Part shown: positions 1 to 10,399 of the stretch, one piece after another | Layout: each line of letters starts with the position of its first letter | Position numbering within the stretch: the stretch's first letter is position 1 | DNA from: Pseudopyrenochaeta lycopersici | Lineage: Eukaryota > Ascomycota > Dothideomycetes > Pleosporales > Pseudopyrenochaetaceae | Assembly: GCA_003313425.1 (NCBI GenBank) | Contig: NHZP01000149.1 | Coordinates: forward strand, 1-23,778 | Direction of reading: 5' to 3' | Length of the DNA: 23,778 nt | Made by a program: the position numbers and the translations under genes | The notes under the pieces: model-generated | Told to the model about the DNA's origin: nothing | Seen by the model: only the letters and a program-made list of their open reading frames with translations | The model's database searches: none

Positions 1-806
1 TTTTTATCCACTAGCATATTCACTGGCACTTACAGATTTCCGCGTAAACTGTGTAGGGCGCTGTATTAGCTGTATTCACGCTGCGCTTCTGTCAGCCGCG
101 ATACCGTAGAGATCACCACCGCTAATTGTTATATCAACTTTGCTTTGCTGGCCTAATCACTGGCACTTGGATTAACATTAAGTTAAGAATTTATCTTAAT
201 ACCTACTCTAATACTGCCCTAGGATGGAATGTTTCGTGGTAAGAGGAGCAGCATGACGCGCCACTTGCAAATATATGTTCCGGCCTCCTGCCTCAAAACA
301 TTGACGATTCAACATCGATGTCGTGTCGATCTACCCATTCGACCTTCATATAGTATCGATTCTATTCTTTCTAGGTCTATCACACAGGTCACCCTGAAAA
401 GAGCCTTTGATTACGCTGTTGGGAGACAGAAAGGAAGCATGATCATGTGCGTCAGCCGTGTGTAAGCGTTCTGAGCGCTTCAAGCATTAGGGCGGGGCCT
501 GCTCAGGGGGAAGCTACATTCACTGGCGCCCTAGAGTGAATTTCGGCACTACCCCAAGTAATGCTGGGTGAAAGCATAATGCATTCTCGTAGCAGTCGTG
601 TTCACGCGAATCAGCGATTCGTTCCTCAACTTTGTATGTATAAGTTTTCAGTTTAGTCTGTTGTTGTGCGTTGGTCGGCGCGTTGCTTGAGATCCTACCA
701 CAGCCAGTCTCGTATGCTACAATACCCTCGAAAGACAAAAACATAAGGAAAATCCCTGACGGAATCGACCCCAATCCTAGAGGCCGATCCGACGACTTTT
801 TCCAAG
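1..806. other. Gene-poor left flank
   Basis: No ORF here has recognisable protein features. The open frames (for example 229-465 and 520-813) are short, of odd composition and without a convincing promoter or splice sites. A short motif, TCACTGGCAC, occurs twice (about 20-29 and 157-166), which is too little to call a repeat family. The 3' part may hold the leader of the small ORF starting at 807. Confidence 0.5.
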
Positions 807-1094
807 ATGGCAATCGAGCTCGAACCCGGCACTGTGCCCCAAATTGTTATTGACGAAGCGGAAGACGAATGTTCTCCCTCCTCACCTCCGGTTTTGCAGT
901 ACCACCAGGATAGGAAGCCACCTCTCCTTGGGCCTGCCCCATCCCTCGATGCTGAGTCTACGAGTTTCAAGTCCGCCAGGCGTCTGAGACGGGTCACCCG
1001 TCTGCTGAAATGCATATATGTGCTCGGACGTATCATCAAGAGAGATTTGCGTTCAGCCAGCGATATGGGATCTACAGCTGGTCGGCCGACATGA
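807..1094 (+). CDS. Small hypothetical protein (95 aa)
   Basis: An uninterrupted 95-codon frame starts at an ATG in favourable context (A at -3, G at +4). The first third is acidic and Ser/Pro-rich. The second half is basic, with an Arg-rich stretch around residues 60-68, then a short hydrophobic run and another basic run. No family is recognised. The frame overlaps a 153-codon antisense frame, which has no better features and is treated as its shadow. Whether the gene is spliced further downstream is unclear. Function unknown. Confidence 0.3.
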   Translation: MAIELEPGTVPQIVIDEAEDECSPSSPPVLQYHQDRKPPLLGPAPSLDAESTSFKSARRLRRVTRLLKCIYVLGRIIKRDLRSASDMGSTAGRPT

Positions 1095-1706
1095 GCAAGG
1101 GCCAAATGCTCATTCATCTCCACGCGGCCGATGTAGTTTCTACTGCTCGATAACACGATACCTTGTTATTGTCCGCCATACTGCTGACCTGACACGGCCT
1201 TGGCTGATGATAGCAACTTGCAGCAAAAGATGGGGAAAAATATACCAATATAATTTATCCATTTCCCTCACATGATAATGAACACGGGGTCGGGCGAGCC
1301 GCCAGCTTGAAATACTTGCTAACTTACTAGAGAACAATGTGATACCAGAACCAGAAGAACTGCACTAACGTTAGCCCAACCTGCTTAAGCTACGAGAGTG
1401 GGCGGGCATGGGTACTAGAGTCAGCCAAGACGTGATTATCTCTCAAACTTCAGCAAGCTAGTACGTTACCCATCAAAAGTCTGAATTCAGGAGGAGAGCC
1501 TGTCATCGCTGACAAGATTATGAGCTAGATAGACTCCGCCATGTGGAAGCCTTTCTTCGTGCTCCTGCTTGCGTCAAACAAGGATAGCAGATTTAGCTAT
1601 AGCTATAGAAGCTAGCATAGGCTCAAGCTCACAATGCTTCCAGCAGCAGGATCGAAGAAGCTCTACTTGAGAAGGAGCGTGAAAGTGCGAAGAGCTATTG
1701 GACTTT
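1095..1706. other. No gene recognised
   Basis: Only short overlapping frames occur on both strands and none has domain-like composition. The 3' end of the AA11 gene on the minus strand lies just to the right. Its stop is at 1754 in the frame as given, or at 1707 in the alternative frame. Confidence 0.5.
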
Positions 1707-1753
1707 CTACTCGGCTGGCGAGCCATGATGAGGTAACAGTCGCGCACCACGTC

Positions 1754-2852
1754 TCAAAATTCGTCCGTCCAAGCAAACAGTCCAGAAGCCAGAGGTTGAG
1801 AGAGTGCACAGCCTAAATTACAGAGCCCATAATGGCTTTGATCGATGCAGACAATGTCATCCTTGGGGTCGCAAGGAATGCAAGGATCAGAAGTAGCTAC
1901 TGGTAGAGTCGAGGTCGGCATTGCCATCTCAGGTGCCAACATCGATGTGGCCTGCGCGACAAGGATCTGAGACTCGATAGTGGACGTCTTTCCGAACAAG
2001 AAGACTTCCTCGGCATCTATCATGGACTGGGCCCCTGTTGACATTCCAGACGTCGCTGTCTGCGGATACAAAGTCGTCTTCACGCCGCTTCGGTTGGGCA
2101 AGCTATGTGCAGAGCCCTTAACAGAGTGGGTGGCTCCAGAACCGGCACCTAGTGTAGTCATAGAAGCACACCCAGATCCAACAAGCGTCGTGGCGATCTT
2201 GGCCTGGCTGCCAGTGACTACTGAGTCTCCCGGTTCGGGGAATGCAAGATCGAAGTCTTCTAGGGTAGAGCAAGCTGTGCTCGGCAAATTGGCGACAAAC
2301 ATGTTGGGCAAAGACTCGAAGACGGCAGTGTCGTTGCCACCGCCGCTGACGGAAATTGGGGCGCAGTTCATGTACATCTCACGGTTTCCTTGTCTGTTGA
2401 ACCAGGTCCAAGCAAACGTATATCTACCACTCGGCATGCCTTTCGGCATCACGACGTCGAATGTGGCCGCCCCGTGGCTGGTGGGACCTCCAGGAAGATT
2501 ACCGCCCACACTTGCGGGACACCCCCCGATCACACTATGAACTACCTTCCACCGGCTGGCTTTTGTAGGGTGCAGATCCTTTGTCACAGAGAACTGGCAA
2601 GACCCTCCACCGTGGACCGCAGACCCTAGAAAGCGGATGGTTTGCGCCTCACCAGCTGTCCAGTTGTTCATTTTGAGTCAGATCGTACACGCCTTCTCGC
2701 AGTTTGCAGGGGAAGTCCAACCCAGCACCGTCCAAAGGAGAGTTGTTCAGCGTAGGTTTGCCGAATGGTATGGGATTTTCAAGCATCAAATGCGCCACAG
2801 AGTTCGAAAGTATGGCGAACGCCAACGCGAGTGGAGCAATTCGAGTCAGCAT
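1754..2852 (-). CDS. AA11-family lytic polysaccharide monooxygenase, secreted, with frame breaks
   Basis: This is a copper-dependent monooxygenase of the chitin-active AA11 type. The start at 2852 is preferred to the upstream ATG at 2900, because TATA-like boxes at 2906-2912 and 2921-2926 sit too close to the latter. A 20-residue signal peptide ends in NSVA and is followed by the N-terminal copper-binding His (codon 2790-2792). The family hallmarks follow: NNSPLD, FPCK, SAVHGGGSCQ (second copper His about 2612-2614), GGCPA, and the block around TWFNRQGNREMYMNC. A Ser/Thr-rich linker leads to a short Cys-rich C-terminal module. The frame changes near 2665, where CAAAATG should read CAAATG, so one A is extra. 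It probably changes again near 1775, after QPLASG: the other frame gives the expected Cys-containing ending and would stop at 1707. The family call is confident. Whether the breaks are real or errors is open. Confidence 0.85.
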
Positions 2853-2905
2853 CGTACTGAAGCTGAACCTTGGCAGATTATTGGGAGTCTCTACATACAT
2901 GGAGG

Positions 2906-2926
2906 ATTTATACGTCGTGTCTTATA
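2906..2926 (-). promoter_or_regulatory. TATA-like boxes of the AA11 gene
   Basis: On the minus strand TATAAG (2921-2926) and TATAAAT (2906-2912) lie 54-74 nt upstream of the preferred ATG at 2852. The upstream ATG at 2900 is only about 6 nt from the second box and would lie at or before the expected transcription start, which decides the choice of start codon. Confidence 0.45.
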
Positions 2927-3191
2927 CTCGACATGCGAGCTAATGGGCCCATGATGGATGACGGTTAAGCAATGATCTAACAGATTTACGTTGCCTTGCT
3001 TGCAATGCAACAGCACGCTTACAAGAGAGAACATGAGAAGATGATGGGCGGAATGATGTCTTGCTGCGTCCCTCCGTCATACGGATTTTTATGCTCAACA
3101 GTCATGCATCATTCAACTGCGGCGAGAGCAGTGAAGTGGCATCGTGCACCGCTAGGCATATCAAGATGAACAAGATGCCGAGTGAAGCATG

Positions 3192-3199
3192 TATATATA
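3192..3199 (+). promoter_or_regulatory. TATA box of the 3260 gene
   Basis: TATATATA lies about 60 nt upstream of the ATG at 3260. It is followed by a CT-rich stretch and a run of A, which is the usual layout of a fungal core promoter. Confidence 0.5.
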
Positions 3200-3259
3200 G
3201 TAAGATTATACTTCCTTTCTGCCCCAAAACTTAGTACGACTATCGGACTCACTGCTGGA

Positions 3260-3755
3260 ATGAAGACCACAAAAGGGAAATCTGCGAAAAACGTGAAAGG
3301 AAGGGAAAGTGTCCTGGAAAGTCCGTGTCCAGCTCACCGACCTCGGTCAAGCTAGATACACCTACAAAGCTCGTATCTCGGGAAAGGCCCAGGACAAGAA
3401 AGGCAAGCAAGGTCGAAATGAAGGGAAAAAATCTAGGGATGGTGACAGCGGGTCATCTCAAGCGCTAGTGACCAAGGACACTCGACGTGGTTCGGCCAAT
3501 CCGAAAAATAACACCGGCCAGATTGTCGTGGGCGCTCCAGACCAAAGCGAAACTTCGTTGACGAAGGATAGCAAGCTTTTGCCCTTGCACGATTCGACGA
3601 ACGCTGCTGCATTGAAACAGATGTTGGAAGAGTGTTATTCGAGTCTCGAAAACCTCACCAATGTATTAGCGGTCATTGATGAAACCTGGCAGAAACAACA
3701 TAGCAACACCACAACCGCCATTGAAAAATTCATGAGTCACATTGCAAAGGGATGA
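3260..3755 (+). CDS. Small lysine-rich hypothetical protein, two exons
   Basis: The model starts at the ATG at 3260, with exon 1 at 3260-3292 and exon 2 at 3333-3755. The 40-nt intron (GTGAAA...TCCAG) is phase 0 and joins the frames exactly, giving 151 aa. Without it the 3260 frame stops at 3353. The N-terminal half is rich in Lys, Arg, Ser and Gly and looks disordered. The C-terminal 50 residues are likely helical, with Leu/Met spacing around LKQMLEECYSSLENL. No known domain is recognised. The TATA box upstream supports the start. The intron is short and lacks a clear branch site, so the exact N-terminus is uncertain. Confidence 0.45.
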
Positions 3756-4833
3756 GTCTCATATACTCGGAAGGCGACACAAATCATAGCGAGCCAGCAA
3801 CTTGGCGACGATATTGGCTTAAGACGTTCCGCACATTGTGCTTCCAACCGCGAGTAGGCTATACGTTGAGCAGGTCAGGCAAGGTCTTCAATCACCACCA
3901 GATCACTTCAAAGAAGTCGTTACGTGCTAGACTCAAATGGTATAGATGCAGTCTGAATGATACGTAACCAGGATTTGCCTGGATTGGCTCGGCAATGTAG
4001 AGTGGAAGATATAAAATGTTGTATATGAAAAACCAGAATCACACAATTTACATCATCTGTGAAGTGCATTTTGGAGTGCATCAGGCTTTTGAGTTGTTCA
4101 GTGAACTTTACAGCGCACGATGGTGTAGACCGCCGAGTGGAGCGAACTAATCGAGTCGAATTCGAAGCTCAGCAAAGTCGTCAGAAGCGCGCACTACCTC
4201 CAGTGCCTTGCTGCTTTCCGTTATCATTAGAGAAAAATGAAGAATGAATTACAATGCGCAAGATGAGAGAGCCAAGCTCACCACTAAGTACTGATCGAAT
4301 GTTGCATTGTAACTTATAAGACCCTGGTATGAAGCAACATAACCTCGACTCATCATGTTGCGGTCTGAAGTCCTACCCAGCACATTCACCTCTGAGAATC
4401 AGCGGAGAACCATTTTTCCCTCCAGGATGTAGACGTCACGGGTACATAGACGACTCAGGGCGCTACCTGTCGTGATGCCTGTGGCTCAGTTGACTACCTG
4501 CTGAGACGCTCTTCATCTTAGGCACTAGCAGTCCATACGTAAAATCTAAATGCCCGAAGGCGCGACTGTCGCACTGACCCACTATGTCAGGTGTTTTGGT
4601 ATGAGTGTAAGGATGGCATGTGCTGATCCAGCTTGTTCGTGCCAGTCTGGCTGGCTCAGCATGTCAAGCAACGCAATCGTTTTGGGTTTGAAAAGGTTGA
4701 GAAACAAGATAGAATGTCCTGGTGGCAGTCGATGGCTATCCTGCATAAGAGTTCTTATCAATGGCCGCTTAGGACAATAACATGGCCTTTCAATGTTTAG
4801 ACATTCCGTTGCATAACAGACGCAAAGCTTGGT
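3756..4833. other. Intergenic, no gene recognised
   Basis: Short frames (for example 4059-4247 and 4550-4780) show no domain, signal peptide or supporting promoter. The sequence probably contains the terminator of the 3260 gene and the promoter of the lipase gene. Confidence 0.45.
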
Positions 4834-4840
4834 TATAAAT
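4834..4840 (+). promoter_or_regulatory. TATA box of the lipase gene
   Basis: TATAAAT lies 48 nt upstream of the ATG at 4888, at a distance typical of filamentous fungi. It supports 4888 as the start codon. Confidence 0.5.
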
Positions 4841-4887
4841 GTGCTGCAGAGTCACACTTAAACATTCTTTAGTATCCCACCTGAACG

Positions 4888-6167
4888 ATGCGAGGGGTAA
4901 ACTTCTTTCCACATGCTCGAGCATATCGAAAGCTACGCATCAGGATGAATGAGAGACAAGCCAAAAGACGGTCTCGTCAAAGTCAAGCCACTGGGACTCA
5001 TGCTTTCTTTCAGCGGTCAAAGCAAGGCCAACTTGCTGCCACTGAGGACGAGATGTTTGTCAACCCGATTCCGCTCATATTAGTTCCGCACATCTGATAC
5101 ATCATCCAGATCATCTGCCGCTTGGCCTCTGATACATCTGGCAGCGACCTGCTCGGAAGAAGCTTACAGTGACGTTGTAGCCTCTGCCACGCAGCCGTGC
5201 GCTGCACCTGAGAGAATCAAAATCAGCCAGCGGAATGCGGGCCCGCATGGGCAAGTCACTGTTGTGGCTGTGTCTGGTACACGAGGCCTCAAAGACTGGA
5301 TGGTGAATCTGAGGAATAGTGCAGCTGAGCCTGAGGATATTCTGGTTCGTAGTCATATCAACGGCAGTTCGCTCGAGTGCTGATCAGGGGCAGGGCGAGA
5401 AGCGGAACCTATGCCACTCTGGATTCTTAGAGACCGTCAGATTGCTGATCGATCCGCTGGCGCTCTCCTTGAGTGCTGTCGAGAACGGAGTGACGCTGTT
5501 GTTCACAGGCCATTCAGCAGGAGCTGCCATCGCAAGCCTTCTGTATGCACACGTCAGAACAACAAAAGTCTCGTCGCTAGCCCAAGTGGTAGCAAGATTC
5601 GAGTCTGTTCACTGCATCGTATTCGGGGCGCCGCCTATATCGATTGCTCCGCTTCAAGAGCATGATCGTGAAGGCTCCAGCTCTAGGCGCTCGTTGTTTC
5701 TGTCTCTGATCAACGATGGTGATCCCATCACCAAGGCTGATGCACAATATGTAGCAAAGAAGTGCGGATGGCTGAGTCACAGTCGGCCTCGTTCGTATCC
5801 CACGCGAGAGTCATGGTGCGATCGCGAGGTCGAGCCAGTCCCAGGCGTCATAGCTAAGCTGGCGAACAGGCTATTTGTAAATTCGGGCACCATTTTTTCC
5901 CTGCGAGTAGACCCCACTGCGGCGTCACAGATAAGCATCAGGAGGATCGACAACAATGAGCTGGACGAAGACGCAGTCATGACGTGGAGAGTGCATGGAA
6001 TCAAGGTCTACAGGGAAAGAATTGCCGCTCTCCTAGGGCCAAGCGAGCCCGCCAATGCTAAAGTCAGTGGTGAAGAGACCTTCCTCGCACACGCGGCCAC
6101 ACCGCGCAGGGATGTTTATATGGGAGAGATTGTAGCGAACGGGTGGATCACTTTGTTGTTTCTGTAA
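4888..6167 (+). CDS. Class 3 lipase-like alpha/beta hydrolase, three exons
   Basis: This is a serine hydrolase of the fungal lipase class 3 fold. The model has exons 4888-5054, 5110-5344 and 5394-6167. Introns of 55 nt (GTTTGT...TCCAG, phase 2) and 49 nt (GTTCGT...GGCAG, phase 0) each have a CTGAT branch-like site, and together restore one frame of 391 aa. Family features in order are VVAVSGTRGLKDWMVNL, the NLCHSGFL block, the nucleophile elbow TGHSAG (Ser about residue 176, codon 5517-5519), the acid-bearing INDGDPIT (about 245) and HGIKVYRERI with the catalytic His (about 336). No signal peptide or transmembrane segment is seen, so it is probably intracellular. The basic N-terminal 50 residues are family-atypical and may be disordered. 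The substrate cannot be told. Both donors deviate from GTRAGT. The gene is complete with no frame break. Confidence 0.8.
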
Positions 6168-6651
6168 ACTCATAGATGATCTCATAGACTTGTTTAAATT
6201 ATTGATATGAGTACTCTAATAATGTGGCGCATGTGATGCAATTCTTAATAGACTGGAATTATCTCTATTTTGAGTACAGTCGCTAGCGAATGCGGCTTCA
6301 CCCTTGCAAAAAGCCGCAACACCGTTTCACGCCAATCTGCTAGCAAGTGCGCTTAGCCCCACCCTCCGTACGTGGTTAAGCGCTAACCGTCAGCATTAAC
6401 CAAACGATGTTATTGGTCAGCGATCAACAATACCTCCGGACCCTTATTTGGCTGATCGGCTCCAGTTGGTGTTGCTGCCTGCAAAGGTGAAGCCGCATTC
6501 GCTACGCACTGTAATCTCACTCTTTCTTCGAAGCGCAGCCTAGTCTCTACTTCAGCTCTTCGGACTGGGCGACAGTCAATCCGATATTCTCGGTCTCCCC
6601 GATCAGATATCACCGTACTTTCTAGACCTGTCAACATAAATGTGGCTGAAA
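6168..6651. other. Intergenic, no gene recognised
   Basis: The segment just after the lipase stop is AT-rich and probably holds its 3' UTR and polyadenylation signals. A 75-codon minus-strand frame (6410-6637) has no recognisable features. Confidence 0.4.
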
Positions 6652-7353
6652 CTAGCCAGTCTTTTGGATCGCGAAACTACCAACCTTGCTTCTCGATGCT
6701 AGGATGGTGACAACGAATCGTAAGTACAGTATCAGAGCACATCCGCCTGCGCGCTGAAGTGATGATGCCGTTGTTGAGGGGTAGAAAGCTGGTGTTTCAT
6801 TGCGTGCAGCAACAGTTTCATGAGTGTCTTCCATCGAAGCGCTGTCAGCTGCTCGAACATATCTATTCATCTCTATAAGGATTGCTGACCAAGATGCGTC
6901 GCTGCCCGGCAAATGCCGTAAGACTCGAGGGAGTGTAATTTCTGACCTTCTGAGCTGATGATTCTGTGCTTCTATCGCATAGTCAAAGTCATATACCTTC
7001 GTGTACAAGTAAGCTGGTTGATTGAATGGCTGGGCTACGACAAGATTCATCAAAGATCCCTTCTTTTTGCCCGCAATGCTGACAGCAAGCCTAGGGAGAG
7101 CGTCTTTCACAGTCACTACTTTCGTCATCTGTCAAGTGCTTACAAGGTCCTTTAGAATGCTAGACGAGCTGACCAGGAAGGTCAAAATCAGCTGCAAATC
7201 ATCATTTGCTCCCTTAACAATCACTTGAATCTGCTGACACCTTCTGATGTTATTTCTGATATGCCATCGCTTGTTGTTACTCACGACTGCAGAGCTTTGG
7301 TATTTCGTGTCACATCGTGGTGCCGGTGAACCTGCTATAAGGGCCAAAAACAC
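6652..7353 (-). CDS. Weak candidate gene, hypothetical
   Basis: Two minus-strand frames (7353-7132 and 7128-6652) lie in the same phase, separated by one stop. A GTAAGC donor at the join could start an intron of about 53 nt ending in CCCTAG. That intron would shift into a Cys-containing frame, so the correct reading is undecided. The downstream part reads as a plausible globular segment ending in a hydrophobic stretch (around ALILYLRFVV). No family is recognised, and plus-strand frames here are equally open. Treat as a candidate only. Confidence 0.2.
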
Positions 7354-7418
7354 TCAGCCTAAGCCATAGGCTCCCTGCATTCGCCTTCCCAGACTTTTGT
7401 CGCTTATTTCGCTCTAAA

Positions 7419-8755
7419 ATGCTGGCAACAACTTTCGGATATGATCCTACTCCATGGGAGGAGCATCGAAGAGTTGTGACGGTTATACGCAAAACTATAG
7501 AGGATACTAGTCGACATCAGACCGGCAACCGTTCCGCCCAGAAAGCACCTTACAACGCTCCTAGTGACATCCCAGGCCTCAACAAGATCATACAGATTGA
7601 CTTGGACACGTCTACCGCCTTGGGTCGAGCCTAATGTCACTATGGAAACGCTCGTTCGAGCGACACTTGCGCGCGGACTTGTTCCGGCAGTCGTCGCTGC
7701 TTCGAGGGCAGTGTCTGTAGCAGATGCATTTGCCGCAACAACGACCGCAGTCTTCGTCTTTCAAGTTTGGCACCTTTGACTGCACCGTGTTATCGCTGGA
7801 GACAATCCTGAGCAACGGGCAGTACGTGATGGCAACAATCGATGATCGTGACACCTTCAGACTTGCTCGCTGGCAGTGCTGGGGCTATGAACAGCCTTGC
7901 TTTGACGACATTATTCGAGATAGCACTAATTCCAGCCAGCGAATACGTGAAGATCACTTACTGGCCCGTATCTTCTGTTTCCTGGAGCAATGCGCAATAT
8001 GCAGCAAGAAGAGCAAGACCCCGTCAATGCTCAGAACGTCGGTTGTGGACTCATCGACAGACTTTGTGGAAAGTATCATATTTGACTCGTCCTCCGGCAT
8101 TGCGATTACCGGTAGTTGTACACTAACAGCAGACCGCACCTCCAATCCTCGATCGTCGGACGGCAACAGCTTCGTACAGCATGCACGCTCTGTCTGGCAT
8201 GAATTGCGATATGCTTGTGAGCCGCGGGCCGATATCATTCACATTATGGATTACCTGTTTCGCCATGACCATTGTACCACTGACCATTCTGCCCGCAACA
8301 AACGACGCTCACGTGGCCAGAAGAACAGCACCGAACTCACAGATCAACCACATGCCCTGGTATTGCAGGACATCGGCCTGCCCACCAAAGCTGTAGAAGA
8401 ACACATACACAATTTTCATCATACTCGTGGCATCTGGCCACTATTGATATATCCCGTCAGACCGCCCAAAGCTTTTGGCAGACGCAGCTTTGGCATCGGT
8501 GCCGCTTTCGAGCATATCTTTTGGAATCTCCGATTTTATAGTTCGAGCGCTGCTTGCAATGGCATAATGGAGCGATGTCTAAAAAATATGCATGGTTTTA
8601 GGTATCTGCTTTGTCGTGCACCCTGCAGTGAAGATACGGCATGGGTCTTTCACGATCATCGGTGGTACGGTGAACTGCGGTCACGATGGAAAGCACAAGG
8701 CTTTCCAGATGTAGGCGCGAGGCTTGTCACCTCACACCCTTTGACCTGCTCTTGA
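7419..8755 (+). pseudogene. FAD-binding oxidoreductase, DHCR24/DWF1 (delta-24 sterol reductase-like) family, frame-disrupted
   Basis: Family blocks are seen in the correct order but in changing frames. GLNKIIQIDLDTSTAL (7419 frame) is followed by VEPNVTMETLVRATLARGL and the FAATTT block (next frame). Then come SSSFKFGTFDCTVLS and MATIDDRDT (third frame), GAMNSLALTTLFEIALIPA (first frame again), and then FVESIIFDSSSG, HARSVWHELRYACEPR, MDYLFRHD, LQDIGLPTKAVEE, IWPLLIYPVRP and WYGELRSRWKAQGFP (third frame). Members of this family bind FAD in a PCMH-type fold and reduce or oxidise sterol-like substrates. At least six frame changes are needed. One is an extra G in the GGG at 7622-7624. The stretch after MDYLFRHD (about 8265-8340) appears shortened, and 8480-8570 switches frame twice. 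The uninterrupted 343-codon frame at 7724-8755 mixes real and out-of-frame sequence and should not be read as a protein. The N-terminus is uncertain. Confidence 0.72.
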
Positions 8756-9517
8756 TGTTAGCATCATACGCGGCTCCTGTAGTGGAATAGGTTGTCACAA
8801 AGGCAACAGACCACTCCTACGCGTGGTCTTGCCGCTCCATATCCACCGACCCGCTCTGCGTCTCTGCAATACGCGGCATGAAGCCTTATTTAACCGTCCA
8901 TAAGATGGTCCCCCTGCTGACTGTCATCACTGAGGTAGTCCTGATATGTAGCTGTTCCCCTGCTCGACCTGAGTACATATAGTAAATTTCCTTGAACTTC
9001 TTGTTGAACAACCGCTTGGAGCAAACACGGTGTAGTGGTCTGCGACACTGCACATGACTGCTCCGCACCCACGTGATAAACCCGACTACTTGCAAGCCTA
9101 CATCGTACATACACACATCAGCGCACCCGCTCTTGAGACGCAATACTAGCGCCACCCTGCTTACATTAGATGATAATGTGGATGAAATAGGGAGAATCAC
9201 CACAGAAGGGGGATGCCCACTGGCAACAGCATCCTACCAATGTCCACACGCCGCTTTTCGGCATTGACTCCGGGGATAAGAGCTCCGCCTAGCAGACTCA
9301 CCACCGCAAGAGCGTTGATTTCTTAAACCACATCTTGTCGCATGAGTGTTCACTGTGCACTCGCCTGACTTCAGAGAGCAGGATTGAAAAACAAGCACGG
9401 AATCTGGCCCAGATGGCTCTACGACTTGCGACGGTCAGATGGGAGAAAAAGTTCCTGACTTATGCCCTTCGTTCTTCTATACAGTCTTCTCCTAGCGTGT
9501 GCAAACAAAGTCTATCA
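8756..9517. other. Intergenic, no gene recognised
   Basis: Short frames on both strands (for example 8886-9203 minus and 9335-9592 plus) have no domain features. The plus-strand frame ending at 9592 is largely antisense to the RING gene. Confidence 0.4.
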
Positions 9518-10299
9518 CTAAAAGCTGCGTGGCCAACCGAGCGCATATGTGCCATCCCGCTTGAAGTGTGCGGTCTCCTCGGGAACATCTGATCTGCACG
9601 TCGGACATACTCTCTTCCTCGTCTTCTCAAACCATTCTGTGATGTGGGCCGTGCAAAATGGATGACCTAATAGTGTAAGCATAGCTACCGTGCGGATATT
9701 GCTGTCGCTTACCACAAGGCAGGTACACACCTCGATGGGCCGACATGTCTCCCAGGGTGCAGATGGTGCACACTGTTCCGTAGCACTCTACAGCGCCAGG
9801 GAATTGAGAGTGGTCTTCTCTCTTGCACTTGAACAGATTCACCGAGGACGTAGGGGGTTTCGTCCTATCGTTCACTGAAGCGTACACAAGATCGAAGGCA
9901 GCACGGCCAAGTGCACTCTTGAGATGGAGGAGTCCATCTAGCACTGACTGAACGACACATCGACCGCAATATAGCTTGAGAGGTCAGCCCATGAGCTTTT
10001 CCATATCAGCTGAATTCGCCAGAGGACACCCACACAACTGCAGAAAGGAAGAAAGTATAATCTGCCATCCGCTTCGAGCATCTCGTCACATCCAGAGCAG
10101 GACAAGGGAGATGGGTGCACGGAACTGGCTTCTGCAATCACAGTAAGTTACAATAGGCTTATATTGGAGAATAGTTCATGCCTAGCCGCCTTCTTTTGAA
10201 CGTCCGAGGCGCCAACTCTGTGATGGGAGGGACCCTCAACTCAGGGTCAGAGTCTGAGTTCGAGTCCGATGAGGAGGGGATATACAGGACTCTTGCCAT
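9518..10299 (-). CDS. RING-finger protein, probable E3 ubiquitin ligase, multi-exon
   Basis: The last two exons are clear: one ends at 9713 and the other covers 9666-9518. The intron between them (9667-9712, 46 nt, GTAAGC...ATTAG) falls inside the RING codon for Gly. The splice joins C-T-I-C (zinc ligands 1-2) and LPCGHPFC to TAHITEWFE and CPTC. This gives the ligand order C-C-C-H-C-H-C-C, with a His at the sixth position where most RING-HC domains have Cys. The upstream part is less certain. A TATA box (10390-10395), a CT-rich leader and an ATG at 10299 open a short frame with an acidic Ser/Asp repeat and a basic KRRR motif. A middle segment with CSGCDEM and FCSC Cys pairs (about 10130-10020) could be a further exon, but I could not fix its splice sites. 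RING proteins recruit E2 enzymes; the target is unknown. Confidence 0.6.
9667..9712 (-). other. Intron within the RING domain
   Basis: GTAAGC at 9712-9707 and TTAG at 9670-9667 bound 46 nt. Removing them joins two frames into an unbroken cross-brace zinc pattern, which makes this splice call strong. Confidence 0.75.
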
Positions 10300-10389
10300 G
10301 TGGATAGAAGTTGTTCCCACAAAGGGCGACAATATAGGAAGAGATGGGGAGGATACGGATTTGCCAACGAGACGAGAAGAGCAGGAGTG

Positions 10390-10395
10390 TTTATA
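10390..10395 (-). promoter_or_regulatory. TATA box upstream of the 10299 start
   Basis: TATAAA on the minus strand lies about 90 nt upstream of the ATG at 10299. It is followed by a long pyrimidine-rich leader (CTCCTGCTCTTCTCG and CCTCCCCATCTCTTCC), the usual shape of a fungal core promoter. Confidence 0.4.
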
Positions 10396-10399
10396 AAGA

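Noticed and set aside
695..1156. 153-codon minus-strand ORF
   Set aside because: No recognisable features, and it is antisense to the 807-1094 frame, which has a better start context.
1980..2540. 186-codon plus-strand ORF
   Set aside because: It is the antisense shadow of the AA11 gene, whose minus-strand motifs are unmistakable.
7120..7134. A 15-nt GTAAGC...CAG segment as a mini-intron
   Set aside because: It is too short to be spliced. If the donor is used, the acceptor must lie further downstream.
7724..8755. 343-codon ORF as a single intact protein
   Set aside because: Only parts of it match the DHCR24-like family. The missing blocks are found in the other two frames, so it is a mosaic of real and out-of-frame sequence.
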